Source: Triticum aestivum (Eukaryota > Streptophyta > Magnoliopsida > Poales > Poaceae). Taken from it: a DNA stretch of 64,000 nucleotides. The DNA lies in contig NC_057807.1 in the NCBI RefSeq assembly GCF_018294505.1, positions 183,747,420 through 183,811,419 on the forward strand. The letters are read 5' to 3'. The position numbers and the translations under genes were made by a program. Below are positions 1-9,203 of the stretch, piece by piece. How positions within the stretch are numbered: position 1 is the first letter of the stretch; each line of letters begins with the position of its first letter. The notes under the pieces are model-generated. The model had not been told where the DNA came from and did not search any database. It was given only the letters and a program-made list of their open reading frames with translations.

Positions 1-1286
1 TGGATCCCACACCCACAGGAGCTGGTGAAGCTTCATGTGTATTTCACGAAAACCAGCCTGACTAAAGAGCTTTATGTAGAAAACAAATCACTCCACCAGC
101 TCACACAGGATCATCCCTCTAAGCAATTACTCAAAATGGGCACTAGCAGCAAAATGAACATTTTACAATCTGAACTTTTTTTTGTCATCTATGTGCTCAT
201 TTAACTTTGATCCAAATAGTATCAAAGTTCTTAGAAACAAGCAGCTCTGCTAACAAAGAACAGTAAAAATGGGGCTTGCCTTAAGATGGGAAGTAAAGTT
301 GCAAAAACTATCACAAAGAACAGTAAAAATGGAACATAGCTCAGCATTTGTATTGATAGGAACAAACATAAAATCAAACCATGGGCATCTACTAGGTAGA
401 CCAACATAAAATTTTGACTGGAGTTACATAAGGGGAAATTGATGTGATGAATGGCAGTTTGGGAGCTGAGCTGATCATGTCCATGTATTCTAATTCTACA
501 GTAAGATGGCATTGCTGTTGGTACCAATTTATTTGTTCACAAAGATACATTTTTGGTAATGCATAGACAACATCACCTTTTATTTATCATGGTTGGTTCT
601 GTTCCATAATTATATCAGCCCAGAGTGTCTTATTAGATATCAGACTGAATTGTAATGCACCCATTCTAAAACTTTAAGTGAAAATAAACCTTGGTTTTTG
701 ATATGCATAACAATGAAAGATGTTGGTTCACATCTTTGATTGGAGTAACAGAGGCATAAAAGTAGAAATTACAGGTCAGAGGATCATGCTAATTAAGGTT
801 CTGTTTTTATACTGCAAGTTCCAGGTAATTAGAGTAAGTGGCACTGTCTTGTGTTGACTAACTCATAAATGATATTATCATCTTTACTCACCGTTATGTG
901 TATCATGGCTGAAATTCCACCGTTATAATACATGCCTGCTTGGCTAATTAGCAAGTAAGTAACTCTTACATTATCAAAGCTTGCCAGTTTCTGAAATCAA
1001 TTACTGACAGGGAATAGCACAGGCACACAGCAAACCTATAACTTAATGATGGTTATTAGGGAAGACAGGAAATGAGGTGGACAGAACCATATGTTTGGGA
1101 AATGCAAATAGAAGTAGTGCTATGAGAGTAATTTTTTTCAATTTTCATTGATGTTTCAAATTAGATCGGTGCACATGTGGCTGCAATTTCTATTGGTCAT
1201 CCAAGATGGGTGTTCATAGTAAAGTACTATATAGTAGCACTAACATAACCAAGGATTGCTTTTAAAAAAACATAACCAAGAATCAC
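1..1286. other. Low-copy sequence without recognised gene
   Basis: AT-rich sequence in which I recognise no transposon end, coding domain or RNA gene. A short plus-strand frame is open from the window edge to about 200 but its residues resemble no family I know. Because an ISWI-type exon lies just to the right on the minus strand with a good donor site at 1286, part of this stretch may once have been intron of that gene. I looked for the next ISWI exon (the acidic region before the helicase domain) on the minus strand here and did not see it. Confidence 0.4.
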
Positions 1287-1389
1287 CTTCCACGTGGCTT
1301 CTTCTCTTTAGCCTGGCTTCCTTCTGCAAAGTGGGCAAATACTTCTGTCTGCTGCAGTAGGTACTTCAGTCGCCCTTTCCCTTCTTGTT
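1287..1389 (-). pseudogene. Exon fragment of an ISWI-type chromatin remodeler
   Basis: On the minus strand this 103-bp block reads as an open exon containing GKGRLKYLLQQTEVFAHF followed by a KEKKPRGR basic run. That is the conserved segment just N-terminal to the SNF2 helicase domain of plant ISWI ATPases (CHR11/CHR17 type). It starts after a pyrimidine-rich acceptor ending in AG (1391-1390) and ends at a GT donor (1286-1285), so it has the limits of a genuine exon. No other ISWI exon is visible within a kilobase on either side. The protein family slides nucleosomes in the nucleus; this isolated exon cannot do so. It is probably a captured or stranded fragment. The family call rests on remembered motif similarity; the exon limits are seen directly. 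Confidence 0.72.
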
Positions 1390-1672
1390 CTGTGATCAAA
1401 ACCACGATGAGAATGCAATACACACCAAATAATATCGTATACAAGAATTGCAGAAATTAAACAAGGTCAGACCCACACTATCTATTCTTTCTTCATGGCA
1501 GAATATCATATACAAGCACGAATTTTGTTCACATTTATATAGCAACAAATATTTATACACTCATATAGCAGCACTAAGTATATTGCACTTAGAAGAAGAT
1601 TTGCTTTTACATCCCACCCAACTTAACAATCTAGTAGAGTTGTGATTTATTAATATTGTCTTTCCTTTGCAG

Positions 1673-1928
1673 GTTCATGTCAAGTCGATCGAGGATTTCG
1701 CGCAGCTGGATTGTTTCGATGAGAACCAAGACAAGCAGCAGCCCACCAAAGCTTCTTCTACCCAGCAGCAACCCACTAAACCCTTTTCTACCCAGCCGCA
1801 ACCCGCTAAAGCTTCTTCCACCCAGCTACCGGCCAGAGGGCACCAAGGCCTCATCATTCACATATCTACCTCTGACCAGGACGGCAAACAGCGTACTGTG
1901 GCCAAGATCAACTTCCTCAGCCTCTCAG
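1673..1928 (+). pseudogene. Exon fragment of a kinesin motor (KIN-10-like)
   Basis: After a strong acceptor (TTTCCTTTGCAG, ending at 1672) the frame reads VHVKSIEDFAQL, then three copies of a QQPTKASST-type repeat, then [17 protein letters not shown] and [11 protein letters not shown] before a GT donor at 1929. The second half matches the end of a kinesin motor head: switch I (normally SRSH, here ARGH) and switch II (normally DLAG, here SLSG). Both nucleotide-sensing motifs are therefore altered, so the piece is non-functional as a motor. The Q/P/T-rich repeat sits where plant KIN-10 proteins have a variable loop; the subfamily is inferred. No ATP-binding P-loop exon is present nearby. It lies opposite in strand to the ISWI and MYB fragments beside it. 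Confidence 0.65.
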
Positions 1929-2089
1929 GTTTGTGTTGCGATCCTCTCCTGTGTGCACCTTGTCGAGCACAGCACTGGCTCGCTGACCCTTTTCTACCTC
2001 CGCCCGAGGGAGTATGGAGGGAGTATTTATATATTGCACTGTAAACTTGCAGTTGTCTTGTTTCAAAAAAAACTTGCAGTTGTGCAGAC

Positions 2090-2215
2090 CTGTTGCCGAG
2101 GATCCGGTGGAGCGCGACGATGTGGTCCTCCTCCTGCTGCGAGAAGCAGCCGCGCTTGAGGTCGGGGCGGAGGTAGTAGATCCACCAAGGCAGCAGCTCT
2201 TGCCGCAGCAGCAGC
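2090..2215 (-). pseudogene. Exon fragment of an R2R3-MYB DNA-binding domain
   Basis: Minus-strand reading gives [18 protein letters not shown] followed by [12 protein letters not shown] and then a GT donor at 2089-2088. This is the end of repeat R2 and start of repeat R3 of plant R2R3-MYB factors, ending where the conserved second MYB intron normally begins. Upstream, the GKSC residues that should precede the [12 protein letters not shown] stretch are present but one base out of frame, so the fragment carries a small deletion. The R3 recognition helix and activation region are absent. This is the third unrelated gene exon within 1 kb. The left (5') limit is approximate, because GC-rich repeats take over beyond about 2215. 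Confidence 0.7.
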
Positions 2216-2588
2216 CGACGCCGTGGCGGTTGATGCGCAGCCGACGACGAGGGCGGCGGGGCGGCAGCGTCGGGAGAGGAGAGGGCAGCGTCGCGGGAGG
2301 CGGGGCGACGGATGGTGTCGGGACGGTGCGATGGCGGCGAGGCTTTCTAGGCTCTGGGGGAGAGGAGAGGGCGAGGGAGGGAGAGGGCGAGGGCGAGGGA
2401 AGGCGGGGAGAGGGCGAGGCAGAGGGAAGGCGAGGAGAGGGCGAGGGAGGGAGAGGGAGAGGGCGAGGGCGAGCAGTGGGTCAGGGCAGCGGCGGCGGCG
2501 GCAGTGGATCGAGAGGGAGAGGGAACTGGCGAGGGGGAGAGGGAAGGGGGATCGGGCGAAGGGGGAGAGGGAAGGGGGATCAGGCACA
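2216..2588. repeat. GC-rich, strand-asymmetric purine tract
   Basis: From about 2340 to 2585 the plus strand is almost entirely G and A, built from irregular GGGAGAGGGCGAGG units. Long open frames on both strands here are by-products of this composition. Such tracts can form triplex or G-quadruplex DNA. It abuts the first CACTA subterminal palindrome at 2589, with no CACTA terminus between. I cannot tell whether it belonged to the transposon interior or to flanking DNA. Confidence 0.6.
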
Positions 2589-2670
2589 ATACTAATGGCG
2601 CACCTCACCGTGGTGCGCCATTAGTATATCCATACTAATGGCGCACCTCACCGTGGTGCGCCATTAGTAT
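2589..2670. repeat. Twin 39-bp palindromes, CACTA left subterminus
   Basis: Two identical copies (2589-2627 and 2632-2670) of a near-perfect palindrome with arms ATACTAATGGCGCACC / GGTGCGCCATTAGTAT and a short centre. Similar palindromes recur at 7235-7555 in the other end. In CACTA elements subterminal repeats of this sort are binding sites for the element's DNA-binding protein; here that role is inferred from position. Transcripts across them would fold into tight hairpins. Confidence 0.8.
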
Positions 2671-2737
2671 TTTTTTTATTTCAACTCGAGCCAACAGGTT
2701 ATGTACCACCAGAAGTAATCCACATCAAGTCCCCTCT

Positions 2738-2808
2738 ACTAGCTCGACTGGTCAGCAGCCAGTTCTCACACTAGGAGGTCCTGGGTTCGACTCCCAGGCT
2801 CCACAAAT
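2738..2808 (+). other. tRNA-derived (SINE-like) module with A and B boxes
   Basis: Contains a TAGCTCGACTGGTCAG segment resembling a pol III A box and, 40-odd bases on, GGTTCGACTCC, a perfect B box. The B box lies in a perfect T-arm: five base pairs CTGGG/CCCAG around the loop TTCGACT. The stretch ends in CTCCAC followed by a T run at 2808-2818, as a pol III terminator or SINE tail would. The acceptor stem does not pair properly, so this is not a functional tRNA. It is either a degraded SINE head or a tRNA relic carried within the CACTA 3' region. Confidence 0.5.
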
Positions 2809-2818
2809 TTTTTTTTAG

Positions 2819-3203
2819 CATTTAAAAAGCTGTTTGATACTTATTTGTGTTTAAATATGTTCAAACTTGTTTAAATAATAACAGTAATATTTTTTTATAA
2901 GACAGTAGCATTTAAAAAGCTGTTTGATACTTATTTTTTTATAAGACGGTGCGCGGGGTGCGGGGGGTCGGCGGCGGCAGTTGAGTAGGGGAATCGAGGG
3001 TGCGGGGGGTCGGCGGCGGCGGCCGGTGGACTGGGGGGTGCTCGGCGGCGAGGGGGACCGGATCTGGCGAGGTGGGATAACGATCGAGATGGAGGGGGAT
3101 CGAGATCGAGTGTCCATGAAATTTAAAAATATTCATGATAGTTCAAAAAGTACCCATGAAATACAATCGAGAAATGAAGGCTACGATTTAAATACAATCG
3201 ATC
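2819..3203. other. CACTA 1 region 3' of the transposase, no gene
   Basis: Two copies of a short AT-rich segment (a GCATTTAAAAAGCTGTTTGA-type unit at about 2817 and 2907) are followed by a GC-rich block at 2945-3060 with a repeated GTGCGGGGGGTCGGCGGCGG motif. Open frames across it on both strands reflect base composition. It lies downstream of the transposase stop and probably includes its 3' untranslated region. Confidence 0.45.
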
Positions 3204-4785
3204 TTAGCTAGCTATCTGTTCACAATCTTCTTGCCCTTCTTTCGCAAATGGAGTTCTTCTGTGGAACGGACGTCCTTTAGGTAGGGTGGTCCTGCTTCTT
3301 CTTGTGGTGTATGCTGCTACTTCATCATCGTCGTCATGTTCGATCCTCGGGTCGCCGTACTTGTCGAAGTCTTGCTCATTGGCTACTCCATCCATTCCGA
3401 TGATCTTCCTTTTGCCTCTCCTCACGACAACACGACTGGGCTTTGGCGGGTCGGTAATGAAGAAGCATTGGTCCACTTGGGAAGCCAGTACCCATGGCTC
3501 ATTTTTCGCGGTGACGTTTGCGCCCGCGGTCTTGGATTTGGCTTCGGGTATAACCATGGTGGTGAAATACCGGTCTTCTTTTATGACGTTCTTGGCCCAT
3601 CTGACACGGAACATCGGGACCTTCTCTCCAGCGTAGCTCAGCTCCCAGATCTCCTCGATCCTTCCGTAGTATCTGTCCTTGTCGTTACCGGTGTAGGATT
3701 CCATCGTTACCCCGGAGTTCTGATAACCATCGCTCTTCATGTCCTTGGCCTCGGTGTAGAATGTGTAGCCGTTGATATCGTACGCCTCATAGGTCATCAG
3801 GTTGTGCTCGGCGCCCTGTGACAAGGCGAATATGAGTTGTTCTTCCGCGGAAGAATCCTCATGTAAAGGGTACGACAGAAGCTTCTGCTTGAACCAACGC
3901 GTGAAACATGAGTTGTGCTCTTTGAGTATATCTCCGTCCGTCCTCTGTTGGCCTCGGTCATTGTACGTCTTCTTAATAAAGGTTTTGTGCTCTACCACCC
4001 AAGGATCGACCACGTCTATGTGTTGTAGCGCGACTAGGTTTGCTCTTTCAAAGTCGGCGAGTCGACCCTCGAAGTCGACATGCATTTCGCGGCGACCCTC
4101 ACGGTGACCCCATCCAGCGAGCCTGCCGAGGTGCGTGTTGACGGGCAGACCAACGGGGTTCTCGATGCCTAGATAATTCGTGCAGTAGGAGATGCACTCT
4201 TCGGTCAGAAAGCCCCTGGCTATGCTTCCTTCTGGACGTGACATGTTGCGAACGTATCCTTTGATGACACCATTCATCCTTTCGAACGGCATCATGCTGT
4301 GCAGGAACGTCGGCCCGAGTTGGATGATATCCTCCACTATATGGACCAGCAGATGCACCATAACATCGAAGAATGCGGGCGGGAAGTACATCTCAAGCTC
4401 GCATAGTATCACCACGATCTCTTCCTGTAGCCTTCTGAGTTGCCTCACGCCAATCGACTTCCGAGAGATGACGTCGAAGAAGTTGCATAGGCCAAATAGC
4501 GTTTCACGGACGTGCGCGTCCATGATCCCACGGATTGCAACTGGAAGTATCTGCGTCATCAGCACGTGACAGTCGTGAGACTTCATCCCGCTGAATTTCT
4601 GCTTCGCTGGGTCTAGGTATCTGCTTATCTTCCCCGCGTAACCGTAAGGAAGTTTTACTCCTAGGAGGCAGGTGAAAAACTGCTCGATCTCCTCCTGACT
4701 TAGAGTGAAGCACGCGGGAGGGTAGTCATTTCCGGTCTTCTTGGCCTTTTTGCCTTTGCGACGACTTTCTGTGTCCTGCTTCGCC

Positions 4786-4834
<49 letters not shown>

Positions 4835-5603
4835 ATATAGCGTGAAGCTCCTGCCTGATGCCCATTGATTTCAAGTCTGCCCTTGCTTTCGGCCCATCTT
4901 TGGTCCTCTCTGGCATGTTGAGTAGGGTACCAAGCAGACTCTCGCACACGTTCTTCGTGATATGCATGACATCAAGGCTGTGAGGCACACGGTGGATCTT
5001 CCAGTACGGCAAGTCCCAGAAAACAGACCTCGTTTTCCATACCTTCAGCAGCGGCTCTGGCGCCTTTCGCTTCTTTCCCGGCTCTGGCGCCTTTTGCTTC
5101 TTTCCCGGCAGTGGGCAGTCTTTCCAATTTTTCAACAGCTTGTCTATTTCCTCGCCGCTCCTCGTACACGGGCGTTTTCGGGGTTCGGTTTCACCATCGA
5201 ACAGATCCTTGCGTTTCCTCCACGGGTCATCGTCGCGAAGCCACCTTCGATGTCCCATGAACACGGTTTTCGAAGACCCGGGATCTCTATCTAGCTGGCG
5301 ATACGTTGTGTCATCCATGCACCTTACGCATCCAGAAAATCCGTGGACTACCTGCCCCGCAAGATATCCGTAACCGAGATAGTCGTGCACCGTCGTGAGT
5401 AGTGCGGCTCCCATAGGGAAATATTCTTTCTCTGCAGCGTCCCACGTATTGGCTGGCATTTTCCACAGCGTGTCAAGCTCCTCTTTCAGCAGCCCCAGAT
5501 ACAGATTGATGTCGTTCCCTGGTTGTTTCGGCCCTTCAATTAGCATACTCATGTGAATGTACTTCTGCTTCATGCACAACCAGGGGGAAGGTTGTACATC
5601 CAC
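3204..5603 (-). pseudogene. CACTA transposase (TNP2 type), C-terminal part
   Basis: The minus-strand frame of about 800 codons begins with the end of the Transposase_21 (PF02992) catalytic domain: a GPKQPGNDINLYL motif with the second catalytic Asp, then HDYLGYGYLAGQ and the CVRCMD cysteine pair. It continues with a DUF4218-like block (about residues 325-500, LPYGYAGKISRYLDP through MMPFERMNGVIKGYVRN) and a DUF4216-like block near the C-terminus (RVRWAKN ... EPWVLASQVDQCFFI). Family function: cuts and rejoins CACTA ends in the nucleus. The frame overlaps the upstream frame by 34 bp and continues the same protein in another phase, so a single indel in the GGGGG run near 5581-5585 breaks the gene. 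A (TCA)16 microsatellite encodes a run of 17 Asp at about residue 260. Confidence 0.85.
4786..4833. repeat. (TCA)16 microsatellite inside transposase
   Basis: Sixteen uninterrupted TCA units read on the minus strand as GAT codons, giving an uninterrupted poly-aspartate stretch in the linker between the catalytic domain and the DUF4218-like region of the CACTA transposase. It keeps the frame because the unit is three bases long. It should be length-polymorphic between accessions. Confidence 0.95.
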
Positions 5604-6754
5604 ACAAACACAGGCCAGGTGCTATGTGTGCTTCTCTGGCTGCCAAACGGATTGACTCCATCGGTGCTCGCGCCCAGCACGATGTTCCTTGGATCGTTCC
5701 CAAATTCTGGGTATTCGAAGTTCAACGCTTGCCACTGGCTCGCATCCTTAGGGTGACTCAGCATCTTGTCTTTTTTATCTATCTCCGGATCATTTGCGTC
5801 ATCTTCTCGCTTCTTCTCCTCCCTATCCGTGTGCCAACGCAGGAGCTTTGCTACCTTAGGATCCGCGAAATACCGCTGCAGACGAGGAGTGATCGGAAAG
5901 TACCACACCACTTTTCGAGGAGCTTTCTTCCTCTTCTTGTATCGAGTGACACCGCACGCCGGACATATGGTAGACTCCGCGTGCTCGTCCCGATAAATGA
6001 TGCAATTGTTCATGCACACATGGTATTTCACGTGCGGTAAATCTAGAGGACACACGATTTTCTTCGCCTCCTCCAAACTAGTCGGGCACTTGTTCCCCTT
6101 GGGAAGACGTTCGTGCCAGAATGACATGTTCTCGTTGAAGCATGCGTCGGTCATTTTGTGTTTTACCTTCATCTCCAGAGCCATGAGCGTTACTTTCAGG
6201 CGGGTATCCTCGGGCCTGCATCCTTCATACAATGGAGTAACCGCGTCTAACTCAAGTTGATCCATCTTGGCTTTCTCTCGGGCGGCAGCTCTTGCGTTAT
6301 CCGTCTGCTTGAGAAGCAGCTCTTGAATATGAGGGTCCTGCACCCAGCCCATCGATGGTCCAGCGTCGTCTGCTCTGCCGGCATCATCATCATGTCCTGC
6401 ATCTTCTACATGATGACTGTGTACAGCATCACCGTCGTGATCATCTCCTGGGGATTCTTCGTCTTCTCGCCTCCCCGAGCCGCGGTGGTTGTCTTGCTGC
6501 CCTTCCTCATTTCTTGCCCGGCCCCCATGGACGACTTCGTAGTCATCTTCATCACCTTGCCACCGATAGCCATCCATGAAACCACGCAAGAGCAGGTGGT
6601 CCCGCACCTGCCCGGAATCCGGGTCCGCAATAAGGCTATTCAGCTTGCATCTTCGACACGGACATCTTATCTCCGTCTCGTTCTTTTGAAGCATCTCGGC
6701 CTTCGCGGACCTCAAAAACCTATTCACGATGCCTTTGGTCATCGTGCAGACCAT
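5570..6754 (-). pseudogene. CACTA transposase (TNP2 type), N-terminal part
   Basis: The first plausible ATG is at 6754 and is preceded at 6765-6775 by a splice-acceptor-like pyrimidine tract and AG, so an upstream exon may exist. Residues RFLRSAKAEML and RCPCRRCKLN form the N-terminal Transpos_assoc-type zinc motif. A D/G/H-rich linker follows. The Transposase_21 domain then starts with CPLDLPHVKYHVC, CNNCIIYR and CPACG, and carries the first catalytic Asp in GASTDGVNPFG. The frame runs off at WMYNLPPGCA and stops; the expected continuation PWLCMKQKY is found one frame over in the C-terminal ORF. Both parts should be read as one transposase gene with a frameshift, unless the two frames represent a sequencing slip in a G run. 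Confidence 0.85.
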
Positions 6755-6859
6755 GGTCGCCTGCGGGGTAGAGCAAAACGATATTTTAGAACCAAGAAAA
6801 AATTTGGCATGACTTTCCCTAAAAATAGGACCAAAAAGAATGCTTAATGCCAAAATTCT

Positions 6860-7230
6860 CGCCGAAACGAAAATGAATCAACATTCCGGCAAAATATTGG
6901 CAACTATCGCATTTCAAATACCGGTACACCTCCAAACACAAACACATATGCAACACCACAAACATATGCAACACCACGAACATACATAGATCTAGCTAGG
7001 CCATAAAAAGTGCATGTGCACATTGTTGTAGGGAGAACAACATAAATATAGCTTCCCCCCTTACTTACCTAGCAAAACAAGGTAACTTAACCACTTAATT
7101 TGAATGAATCTATGGTGGAAATGAGGTGAAAAAGAGGAGGCACCCGAGACAAGGAGGAGGCGGTGGAGAGAATGAAGTGGGGAGAAAGTGAGTGTGGGAG
7201 GAGAGGCTGTCCAAAATATCTTGTTGCTGC
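6860..7230. other. CACTA 1 5' non-coding region
   Basis: This lies between the transposase and the right subterminal repeats, upstream of the gene on the minus strand, so it should hold the promoter and any first non-coding exon. It contains a short tandem AACACATATGCAACACCAC-type repeat near 6940-6980. I see no convincing TATA box and no further coding block. Confidence 0.4.
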
Positions 7231-7234
7231 CCAC

Positions 7235-7583
7235 TTACTAATGGCGCACCAGCAACAAATGCGCCATTAGTAATCCAGGTTACTAATGACGCACCCCCTG
7301 GTGATGCGCCATTAGTAGTTTTGCAAAAAAAGGAATAAAAACAATAATAAAAAATAACATTAGTGGCGCACCACCAGTGGATGCGCCATTAGTATGTTTG
7401 GACAGGCGCACTAGTTCAAAAAAAATGGTACTAATGGCGCACCGTGGGCAGGGTGCGCCATTAGTAGTTTCAACACTAATGGCGCATCAGAAGGTGGTGT
7501 GCCATTAGTATATACTAATGGCGCACCACGTGTCTGGTGCGCCATTAGTGTCATTTCCATCTATAGCCCTTTTCCTAGTAGTG
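7235..7583. repeat. CACTA 1 right subterminal palindromes and TIR
   Basis: Six TACTAATGGCGCACC / GGTGCGCCATTAGTA palindromes with diverged centres fill 7235-7555. They are followed by a unique stretch and the inverted terminal repeat ending TAGTAGTG at 7583. The target-site triplet TCA follows at 7584-7586. Compared with the left side (two identical copies) the copies here are varied. Confidence 0.85.
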
Positions 7584-7838
7584 TCACCTCCTGAGGCCAG
7601 TTCATCCACTTTACTAGTTCATCCTCAGCCCTCTGAGCCAATCCACCAAAACACTGGAGTAGGGTATTACACTGCACGGTGGCCCGAACCAGCATAAACT
7701 GTCGTGTCTCTTTCTCTCTTCGAGCTCATCACGCTAGGCTTAGGAGGATCACGAGTAGGAAGGCTGGGTAGGTTGAGATCTCTACATGCACCCCAGAGTT
7801 CGAACCTCTCAAGGGTTTGCGGAACCCGTAATCCAACA
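7584..7838 (+). repeat. 3' part of the Retand-like 5' LTR
   Basis: Collinear with 28034-28288 of the 3' LTR, starting TCACCTCCTGAGGCCAG and ending AACCCGTAATCCAACA. The upstream two thirds of this LTR are absent because CACTA 1 separates them and its far side no longer carries them. The end is fixed by the following TTTGGCGCGCCAGGTAGGGG primer-site sequence. Confidence 0.85.
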
Positions 7839-7858
7839 TTTGGCGCGCCAGGTAGGGG
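7839..7858 (+). other. Primer-binding site of the Retand-like element
   Basis: TTTGGCGCGCCAGGTAGGGG directly follows the LTR end. This sequence is the usual primer-site context of this group of grass Gypsy elements. I cannot name the matching tRNA with certainty. Confidence 0.6.
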
Positions 7859-7910
7859 TGCGTCGGATCTTCTCTTCCGTCGAAAGATCCACCGCCACTC
7901 TGCCACCTCC

Positions 7911-9194
7911 ATGGCTGATGCACACCGAGCTTGCACCGAGCATCGGGCCGCAGTCACCACTCGTGTTGCTCAGACAGCTCCGGTGGGTGATGACTGTGCT
8001 CGTCGTGCTTCGTATCCGGTTGCCAACGCCGCCACGGGCCCTGCCGGCCACGAGCAGCAAGCTTAATCGCTGCACCCGTCGATGCGCCACGACGGGTGCA
8101 CCGCTACTCCGTCACTGACCCCAGCGGCTTCGTCCTCCCACGCACGTCACGGCCAGGCGGATGGGCAGGCCGCTCTGCTCATGGCGCGGGAGCTCCTTCG
8201 CTACCGCCCGGTTGGTGACCTGTATGAAGAATGGCTCGAGCAGATCGCTGAGCTCGTCAGCATGGCCGGGGACTCCGCCGCTCTGGCTCGCTCACTGCCT
8301 CAGCAGCCACCTGCAGCGGGCAACGTGGCTCACGGGGCTCCTCCACCACCTCCGGCCCAGGGTGTCATCGTCGGGCCAAGGCGTGTGGCACCACAGAGCG
8401 ACCCACCGCACCCTGCACCAGCTCGGTAGGACGTGAGCTGCCAGGTGGTGCAGCAACTTCAAGGAGAAGCGCGTGTACTTCCAGCACCCCCGCACCAGGC
8501 CCGCGTACCGCCGTAGGAGGTGGCGGTACACATGCACCAGGACCGGGTTCCACCCCCTCGATGGGCTCCAGTGGCCATGGCAGGATGCCGTGCATTCATC
8601 CCGGAGCTCCGCAGCGTCATCTGGCCAAGCAAGTTCAAGCCTGACCTGCCTCCGCGCTACGACGGCACCGTCGACCCCGCCGAGTTCCTGCAGCTCTACG
8701 AGCTAAGCATTGAGGAGGCCAGCAGCGATGAGAAGATCATGGCAAACTGGTTCCCGATGGCCCTCAAGGATGGCGCGCATTCTTGGCTCCTGAACCTCCC
8801 CGAGGGGTCGGTTTCTTCCTAGGAGGAGATGTGCGGCTGCTTCATCGCCAACTTCCAGGGCACTCGCGACCGTCCGCCGACCGCGGGTGACCTAAGTCGC
8901 ATCAAGCAGCAACCCAGAGAGACCCTACAGAAGTATATCTAGTGCTTCAACAACATTTGCCTCAAGATTCCCAAGGTGTCGGACGAGGCCATCATTTCAT
9001 CATTCACTGATGGCGTCCGCGATATCAAGATGAAGGAGGCACTCACTATCCATGAGGATCTCTGCACAGCTCTGGAGATGTTCAACATGGCGAACAAGTG
9101 CGCAAGGGCTGAGGAGGGGCGCCTCTCCCTCCTCGAGTTCCCCGATGCCGATCCAAAAGAGAAGAAGGCCAAGGCCAAGGATGTTAAGCGTTAG
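7911..9194 (+). pseudogene. Retand-like gag, frame-broken
   Basis: The likely start is ATG at 7911 (MADAHRACTEH). The core Retrotrans_gag domain (PF03732) is clear at 8560-9190: FKPDLPPRYDGTVDPAEF, MANWFPMALKDGAHSWLL, LPEGSVSS, then SDEAIISSFTDGVRD and NMANKCARAEEGR. A stop at 8821 and another at 8941, plus frame changes between 8066 and 8520, break the frame. Gag would form the cytoplasmic particle that packages element RNA. The domain order and length are typical, and the lesions make it non-coding now. Confidence 0.82.
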
Positions 9195-9203
9195 GGGCCA
9201 GCC

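Larger units (their letters stand above)
2589..7583 (-). mobile_element. CACTA transposon 1 (left end lost)
   Basis: The right terminus ends CCTTTTCCTAGTAGTG at 7583, that is, CACTACTAGGAAAAGG read inward, the usual CACTA-type TIR. The next three bases are TCA. Comparison with the sister LTR at 28018-28045 shows that the element landed exactly at AACACC|TCA|CCTCCTGAG in a Retand-like LTR, with TCA as the target triplet. Subterminal regions are built of TACTAATGGCGCACC...GGTGCGCCATTAGTA palindromes: two identical copies at the left and about six diverged ones at the right. The transposase is on the minus strand (3204-6754). On the left I find neither a CACTA terminus nor the matching 5' half of the LTR, so that end has been deleted or rearranged. 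Confidence 0.85.

Noticed and set aside
2014..2624. Overlapping long ORFs on both strands in the GA-rich/GC-rich tract
   Set aside because: Frames are open because the tract is almost stop-free by composition; products are G/R/E or P/S/L low complexity. Only the MYB exon at its left edge is supported.
2738..2808. Functional tRNA gene
   Set aside because: B box and T-arm are perfect, but the acceptor stem and D-stem do not pair.
3286..4569. Plus-strand ORFs opposite the CACTA transposase
   Set aside because: Shadows of the minus-strand transposase, with no domain of their own.
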